This document shows positions 8,498 to 17,400 of a stretch of DNA of 23,513 bases, piece after piece (the stretch's first letter is position 1; every line of letters starts with the position of its first letter). Under the pieces are notes generated by a model. The model did not search any database, had not been told where the DNA came from, and saw nothing but the letters and a program-made list of their open reading frames with translations. The stretch spans positions 1-23,513 of the forward strand of contig CAIIXF020000319.1 in the NCBI GenBank assembly GCA_903813345.2, given 5' to 3'. The translations under genes were made by a program, and so were the position numbers. The stretch comes from Owenia fusiformis (taxonomy: Eukaryota > Annelida > Polychaeta > Sabellida > Oweniidae).

Positions 8498-11400
8498 GTA
8501 AGTCTTCCTTTTCCTTCAAAATCTGATAACCAAACTAAATAAAGTGTTGTATTTATGATATTTAAAAATCTAATGTACTTTTTATGTCATGTTAATACTT
8601 GTACTTATTCTTATCATGTACTTATTATATTGTAAGTTTTCCTTATCTTTCAAAATCTGATAACCAAACTAAATAAAGTGTTGTATTTATGATATTTAAA
8701 AATCTAATATACTTTTATGTCATGTTAATACTTGTACTTATTCTTAATATGTATTTAAATATTTGTTGTTCTTATCATTCAGATCGAGGAGAAGCGCAAA
8801 GAAAAGAGGAAACATAGGTAATATTCTATAATTAATTAATGTTTGTTTGAAAGAACTTTCTAAATGAATGGATTCTTGATGTAAATTTCAAATATTTCAG
8901 TTAATCTAATCTGTACATATTTTAGAACTTATGCTGAAGTGGTGTGTCCCCCAGCAATAGAACTATGCGGGGATGTCATAGCCTGTGAGCCAGAGTAAGT
9001 TTAATATTTATTGGTTCTGAATGAAATTCAATTAATTTAATCCCCTATTACCCGGTTTGAGGCCATTTCGTCATTCTCTTGTCAAAATACCATAATTATT
9101 GCCTTCATATTAAAACAGCATTTTAGTAATTTCAAATTGGTGGGCAAGTCTTCTGAATCCTTCAGTATTGCACTTGTTGATGTTACGTTTTAATTTACAA
9201 CCATTTAATATCAGAAACCATCAAATGGTACGCTATTGTAGCTTAATCTCAGTCCACTTAAAGGTCTGAAGAGAATGAGATATACGTGTGATTATAATTT
9301 TGTACTTAGGACATCTGAGGAGTTAAACCAGGCTGTTGCAAAGGAGGCTTCAGAGAAATGGGATGATGGAACGCCAGGGACTATCCTAAGTCCCACGCAT
9401 GGCTCATTTAGATACAAGAAGGTAATAATTAGCTGTCAATAGAGAAATTATTGACATTTCATGTTTCACAAATTTAAGCTTATAATATACTTATAGAAGA
9501 AAATACAAGGTGTTTTTTTTACTTTATTGGGAGAATTTGTGCTCCACTGGGAACATATGAAAATTGAATATTGTTTATAGCTTGATAAGGCCCTTTAAAT
9601 TATAAGTATTTATATAAGTTTATGTAACACTGTAAATCTAAAATTCTCTAATGTTTAAAAGTTTCAAAAAGTGACAAGTGAGAATCACTGTGATGCAAAT
9701 AATTTTTTTATTACCACTTGGCAATTATTTATCTCAATGAATTTGGTCCATATAGAATTAATTATATCAATGTCCTCTCTTTAAATCAATGTATTTTCTT
9801 ATTTACATTTACTATTTGATATGATAAAGAGCTATCTAAGGCGAAGCAAGAGCATGATTTTGAGATTTAGCTAGAAACCAGTTAAATAAAAAAATGACAC
9901 CTTTCTTTACCTAAGCTGTTGACCATTGCCTTTGTCACAGCTTGTTTCTTTATATGTACATTGTTTGATTGTATTTAGACAATTCTTAAAACAAACCTTT
10001 ATTTTTTGACCCATAACCATGAAAATGAGCATGAGGCCAGGTCAACGGAGCCAATAACTCTGGAGCCGGTAACTGCAGTAGATGAGGTAGGAGTCAGTCC
10101 AACACATGACTAGAAATTCTTCTAGTGTGCAGCCTTATAAAAACAGCCATTTTCTCGAAATTAAATTGTTGTATTGAATATCATGTAACCGTCCCAACAT
10201 TTCAACCATGAAGATTAAAGGAAAACCATTACTTCAAACATTAGAAAATCATTGCACAAGTAAAGTAACTTCACCCAAGTATGACTCAAACATAGTGTTT
10301 GTTGAGAAAGGAGAAATATAATGTAATATAATGTAAAAGTTCAACAAAATGATTTGTTGCTTTGTTATGTAAAACTAAATGAATTAAGATGCCTTTGCCC
10401 AATTAACTTAAGAATGATGAGTGCCAAAAATCAATATGCCTATGAGCATGAACTCAAAGTCATATCCAGTGCCAAAAATAATTAACAATGGCAAGAGTCA
10501 CTTAATTTCTTGATTGAACAAGCAATTCCTGAAGGCTCAAGTATTACTAATAGAATACTATTACTTCACTCCCAAAATTAGGCTAAAACACCACTAATAA
10601 ACCACTCTCAGTCTAATATTCTACTAACAAATCACTTCTGAAACCTGGTATGTTCAATTTCTCTTTTACTTGGGACTATTAGACACTATGTTTTTTCAGA
10701 ACCCCTTTGATATTGAGGAAGGGGTGTGCAGGAACTGCAACATTTACCACTTAGAGTCCGAGGTGTGTACCATGCTAATTACTGTTTGATCATGCCTGAT
10801 AGAAATGCATGCATCTCAGCAATTCACATTTCTAAATTATCATTTAACATTGTTATCTTCATTCATTTTAAGAAAGCTTTGGTACTTGCTCGTTCATTAT
10901 AACCTTTGGAGGGACTTTTGGATCATGATTTTAGATTTGTCTCTTTTTTAAATCATCAAGTGCTTGTTAGACCAAATGTTATTATATTGTTTTATTTTTA
11001 TTTGACATGTACACATGTACATGAGGCGACCCATGAGGCCCCAGCTCATAGACCAGCCACAAGACCAGCCCAACCAGCTCCTAGACCAGCCACAAGACCA
11101 GCCCAACCAGCTCCTAGACCAGCCACAAGACCAGCCCAACCAGCCAGACCAACCCCAATACCAACCCCAATACCAGCCCCAAACACGGTGGAGATCTGTG
11201 AGGTGCGTTTCCTTGGGTCCATCCTTGTGTCAGGTACATATATATTATATTATTATTAGACTTATTGTTAGTGTAAGCAAACCATCAAAAGTGGTGACAA
11301 ATTGTTATAGCCTTCCACAAAAATCGATGATGGTTGTGTAGTTTATTGATCCGCCTTTGGCTTCCGTAATAAATTCTTAGAAAATGGAGACCATAACAAA

Positions 11401-14400
11401 TGATGTTATTTGGACACAATTTCCAACAAATGGTATCTGTCTGTAGCAACATTTTTACAATTGTTGCCTGTAACAAAATCTTACAAATTGCATCTGCAAC
11501 AAGTTCTTATTATAGAGGGACAAGAAAATGTGGCCATTGACAATGTGATGGCAGATCGAGAGGCAAAGGCCGTGTTCAAGACCTGGAATTCGGTCTTGAC
11601 TGTCACTTCCGCTGGTGTAATAAAGTATGTATTTCACATAAACCAAGCAATATTTTTAGCCAATTCTTACATGGACTTGTATTTAAGCATGTAAGTTTTC
11701 TCCTTTGGAAACAGTGTTTAGTTTAGAATACCATATACAAATAGTGTTTTGGGTTAGCCATATCACATATTCATCTATCTACTTACCAACAAAGAAGCCC
11801 TAATCAGTCAGTTATGTGCTAATTTTGTGATTATCCTGACTAGTCAAATTGTTTTAGTCAAAATTAATCATCTGAAACTTGACTAATCTGGGGAAATTCA
11901 TCTGATTGGGTCATAAATTTGTTTATCAGTATGATTGGCTGCCTGCCAGTGCCTGGCTCAAGGCACTTCGAGTTTGCCAATGAAATGAAATGCTAACTAT
12001 CTTTTCTAGGCTGGAAAAATGCACCTCAGATGAAGATAATGACACCCTAAGCTTCAAGGCACAAGAGGTTGTGTTCATTCATCACCCAATTCATGAGAAG
12101 TAAGTCTATCTAAGAAATATTGCTTAGATTTTGCAATCTGCGTTTTATTTTAAAATGGAGGATCTAAAGAGTGAATCAGATTTATGGAGCAAGTAAAACC
12201 AAAATTGTTTGGATTTTTGTATATTTGAAGTCTATTTTCTAATCTTACAACAAACCACTGCATCATTATTATTGTAGACTGTTTGCCATGAAAGTAGGCC
12301 CTAGGGTGTACTGCTTTGACGCAGATTTGACAGCGCAGGATATCATTGAAGTCATCGATGCAACTGTTGCCAAGACTAAAGAGGTGAGTTCAATTCTCTT
12401 TGTATAAATTGGCTGTTTTACTGATTATTTTCTGCCTGTTTCCCAATCAGTCATTGAGCCATTGAAGTTTTTATTAGTGATAAATGATTGTTTGTTTATA
12501 CTTCTTAAAAATATAATGATTGAAGATAAAAAGAATTGAAAAATCTTACTGAACTCATTTTAATTTTTAATTTCATAGGAAACCGAGAATATCGCCCCTA
12601 GTGAGTAAAACATAGTGAAAGAAATGTTTCATTTTATTACATTTTGTGAGATGCACTCCTGTTATTGAAACTAAAAACTATAGACTTTAATGTATAATTG
12701 AAATGAATTTTTAAACATGATATCTTTTTAAAGGGAAGGAATTATCAGGGTTTGTTAATAGAGGAATCTTCAGATGATTAACAACATATGCTGAAATTGA
12801 TGGATAGCTAATGAAATTCCTATGTGGAAATATCATTTACAATCCTTGATACAAGCATCTAAATTAGTTTGGATAACCTATACATGGCATTCTACCATCT
12901 AATATTTATAACAGTTTTCAACATTAACTTGGAGTGCATCTTGCCACATTATTTGTTATGTTTGACTTCATATTACGTTTTTGAAAGAGCCTCATAAAAA
13001 TCACACATAAAGAGAGATCCAGCAAAAAAAATTGATTTGCAAAACCCTATGAGGCTCTTGTGTTTCCATGCATTGTGTATTATGAATTGTTGAGTTTTAT
13101 GAGACTAAAAGGATACTATTTGGAGGATCTAGTTTTTGGTTTGTATGTAATGTTCATTTCTCTTTGATAATTGAAAGGACTTTAAGGCTATTTTGGAGGA
13201 TTTGGTTTGTATTTCTATTTGGTTTGTATTTGGTTTGTATTAAGTACCATACGGAGTAATGCTAGGAAAGAAAATATTTGGAGGAGTTGGTTTGTATAAT
13301 GTTAAGTTCTCTCCATCATATGAAAGGACCATTAGGAATAATGCTTGCAGAGAAAATATTTGGAGGATTTGGTTTGTATTTTAATTTGGTTTGTATTAAG
13401 GAACATAAGGAATAACGCTAGCAGGGAAAATATTTGGAGGAGTTGGCTTGTATGATGTTCTCTCCATCATATGAATGGACCATTAGGAATAAGGCTAATT
13501 TGGAGGAGTTGGTGTGTATAATGTTAACTCTAGATAAATGTTATTGTTGGTTTTGATTGATTTTAGAAATGTGACCCACAAAATGGAATTGGACAGAACT
13601 ACAGATTTATATTAAGATTAATTTTACAGACCAAAGAGAACGATTGTCAGATAAGTATAACAAGCTTGATAAGAATATTTTATGTATTTCAAGATAACTC
13701 TTAAAATTGGAAGATTTCATTCAGATTTTACCCCATTATCATAATCAAATAAACAATAAAAAGTAAATGTTGTACTGAAATCATAAACTAAATATGCATT
13801 TAACATTCAGTTTAACATGATATAGTATCAATTGAAAAGGGTAAAAATTGAACTTAACTTAGATTTAGGCATATCAGAAACGTTAATTGAATCAAATAAA
13901 ATTTTGCAGTAGTTAGCTTGTGTCAACTTAATATTTTCAGAGCCAACACAGATAAGAAGAAAACACACATGTCCAACATGCTTCAAAAAGATCAGGTATC
14001 TCAAAAAACATTTCGAGCAGACTCACATGAAGGACCCCGAATATAAGATTCCTGAAAATTACAAAAATGATTTTGCACACGAATATACGAGGCAAAGGAA
14101 AACATCTGCGAATGTTCGAAAATACCAGTACAAACAATGCCAATCTTGTGGCAAAAGTGTCCAAAGGTTGGACAAACACAAATGTACAAAGGATGTCACA
14201 ATTAAATCAGCCACAAACAATTTCAATGAGAACCTTAATATGTTTGTCAAATGGCTCATATCACCATCAGGAGGTAATAAAAGTGAAGAGAGTGCCAAAC
14301 GAGCCGCGCAAAATGTACGGTTCATTGAAGACCTTCACGCTGGAGTTGGAGGATATAATCCTTTGGACTCCAACCTTCTGAACGAGAAATTTATAGAGCC

Positions 14401-17400
14401 CGCCTTGAGTGGAAAATTTCCACAAATCAAGCAAGCGTCGACCATTAAGTCGTATCTAGAAAGGCTACAAACTTACCACCAATACCTTTTATTATGCAAA
14501 AAATCCATAGATTTTGCGCAATTTGAACTATTCAAAAAGCAGAATAGACTATGGTGTAACTCTATGAACGTTAGGTCTAAGAAGAGGAAACTTGAAAACC
14601 AGTCCAATGATGCCGAAAACTTACCGACCAAAGATGATATTGTGAAGTATTATGCTTCGCAATATGTCAAAGACACAAAAGCGCTCTTTGGCAAAGCTAA
14701 AGTCAATATTAAAGAAATGTATATGATGCGGAATTACATCATGACTGTTATAAGCATTTCTAACGCCTGTCGTGCAGGACCAATAGTAAACTTGGAGTGC
14801 AGGCATGTTCGTGTCGCTGACAGGGTTGGAGATTGCTACGTTTACCATGTGAGTATACTGCACAATGATACAGCATAGAGAGAATGGTAATAGTTGGGTT
14901 TTATACAAGACTAGAGAGAATGGTAATAGTTGGGTTTGATGTAAGACTAGAGAGAATGGTAATAGATGGGCTTGATGTAGGCTAGAGAGAATGGTAATAG
15001 ATGGGTTTGATAGAAGACTAGAGAGAATGGTAATAGATGGGCTTGACACAAGACGATAGAGAATGGTAATAGTTGGGTTTTATACAAGACAAGAGAGAAT
15101 GGTAATAGATGGGTTTGATGTAAGACTAGAGAGAATGATAATAGATGGGCTTGATGTAAGACTAGAGAGAATGGTAATAGTTGGGTTTTATACAAGACAA
15201 GAGAGAATGGTAATAGATGGGTTTTATACAAGACAAGAGAGAATGGTAATAGATGGGTTTGATGTAAGACTAGAGAGAATGGTAATAGACTGGTGCAAAT
15301 ATAATTTATTTTTGTTAGGATATACCTTTAACATTTCTAAACTGATACATTCATATTTAGACGATATTATTGGTCAAATTAGAATACCAGACCCATTCAC
15401 CTTATTTACCGAACACACTGTATATCTTGTATAGGTAATGGAGGGGCAGAAAACTTTTAAAAGTAAAGGTGCTGCCCAGCTTGCCTTGGACACAGTTGTT
15501 CACCACCAAATTTTGAAGTACATGAGACACAAGGAGTCTCTATTTGGAGATAGTGGAAAGTATGTCTTTTCAAATATGAAGGGCAAACGAGACACCAAAA
15601 TCTCTGCTAGCTCTCTAGCTAGAGCCATCCAAGCCCAGCTGCTAGCAGCTATAGGCTATTCCAAGAAGGCCAGTTGTACAGTCTTTCGGAAATTTGCTGT
15701 GTCGATTGTGAGTCATTGAGCTTGCTATGAGTATTTTGCCAAATTGTTATTGCTTTCTTGATGATAGTAGAATGAATGTTTTTATAAAATCTTTCTCATC
15801 TGAACACCTTAACATAGTCTTCCCGGCCAAAACATTTTATATCATATTTTTGATTTCAATGTTAAAAACCTTGAAATGTAAACACTTGCTCTTCTGGACA
15901 CTTTTTTCTGGTTCGATTATGTTTGGATTAGACAGGTTGTTATATTAGCAATATTTTACTTTCACAATTTAACATTTCATAACACATTGGTATTACTTCA
16001 TTCCTTTATCTGTTTTATATTGAAGTTTCAATTTCGATTGTAGTATTAAGAACTGCTGAGGTTGCAGCTGTCTTATATATTTGTGGGGTTTTGTCAGATA
16101 AGTATATACAGGGTGGGCCAAAAAACCCAATACCCAAGTTTAAGGATGAATATCTTATTATATAACATTACACCATGACATGTTTTATATATCATTATAA
16201 ATCATTTCCTTACAATATGATACCATCTGATTGAAAAAACAGTTCAATTAAAATATTTATTAACGATTTAATTTTAATGTTTCATAGTGGTACTACATGT
16301 AAGTCTATATGTTACATCCACACTTGTGGCTCAATCAAAGACCCATCTATCATTTCAGATGTGTAGTTTGTACCCAGGGCAAGATGATCGCCAACGGCTC
16401 GCTGACTTCATGAAGCATTCTGTCAGGGTACAGAAGGAAGTGTACGAAGTCAGCGACCAAACCAATAACGCGGCAAAAGTCCATGACCTCATGGCCAATG
16501 TTTTGAACAATAGTATCCAAGAGGAACCGGGAGAAGGTAAGCAATATGCCCTTACCAAAAATTAGTTGGGTACAATGCTAGCAAAGGTGCACTTTATTCA
16601 TCGCACCGAGTGTAACATTGGTTATACAATAAACCAGCCATACACCAAACCAGTCACAACAAACAAGCCATCAGCCCAACCAGTATTTAAAACAAGTAAC
16701 TAACTGGTAATACAACAAACTAGCCATACACCCAACCAGTCATACAACAAACTAGTCATAAAACAAACCATCCATACACTCAACCAATAGCAATGCAATG
16801 AAACAGTGGTATAATGAGTATCTACTTCAGTTATCATGAGATTATTTTGTTTAAATTAAAGGCATTGAAATACAAGAGATGCCGGAGGATGAACCCGAAG
16901 GGTTGATCCTGGAAGATGATGTTGACCAGCCTCCAACCAGCATCCATGATGATGATGAAGTATGTAGATTTTTAAACATAGCTGCTAAAATCCACTTAGA
17001 AAACAATTTTTTTAGTAGTATAGAATATACACAATATAATTGAATGATGTATGTTATCTGCACTTTTTGGATAAATAGAGGTGTTTCATGCCACAAGAAC
17101 AATACTCACTGAAGCTAACATGTTGATTTTCAATCAATTCTCCCATCAACCAAGTTGTGTTTGCAACCAGGGGCCGTGAATTTGTACCATCCCCAATCCA
17201 ATCTGGATAAATTTTGGATTACTAATCCGATGAATATTTGGTGAATTCTTACGGTCCGAGGATTATGAGGGGGAATCCCCAAGATTTATCCAATTTGCAA
17301 GGGAATTCAGATAAAATTTATCCAAAAAGTAATCCACCTCAAGAGGTGGATTAAGATTTATCCCAGGATCATACGAATTCACAGATTTTTTGATTAATTC

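Noticed and set aside
10041-10086. Alternative acceptor for exon 5 at GGCCAG
   Set aside because: It would introduce an in-frame TGA; the acceptor at 9978 keeps the frame open for all 36 codons.
10906-11025. Upstream extension of exon 7 from an alternative start codon
   Set aside because: This part reads as intron (T-rich, FYFYLT-type translation). Phase and splice context place the exon start at 11026.
14621-15231. Reverse-strand frames with repeated HLLPFSLVL-type text
   Set aside because: They are translation of the 35-37 bp minisatellite in intron 12 and of the antisense strand of exon 12, not genes.
16287-16358. Exon 14 starting at an upstream ATG
   Set aside because: The pyrimidine-rich CATTTCAG acceptor at 16351-16358 and phase agreement with exon 13 show that translation enters by splicing at 16359.
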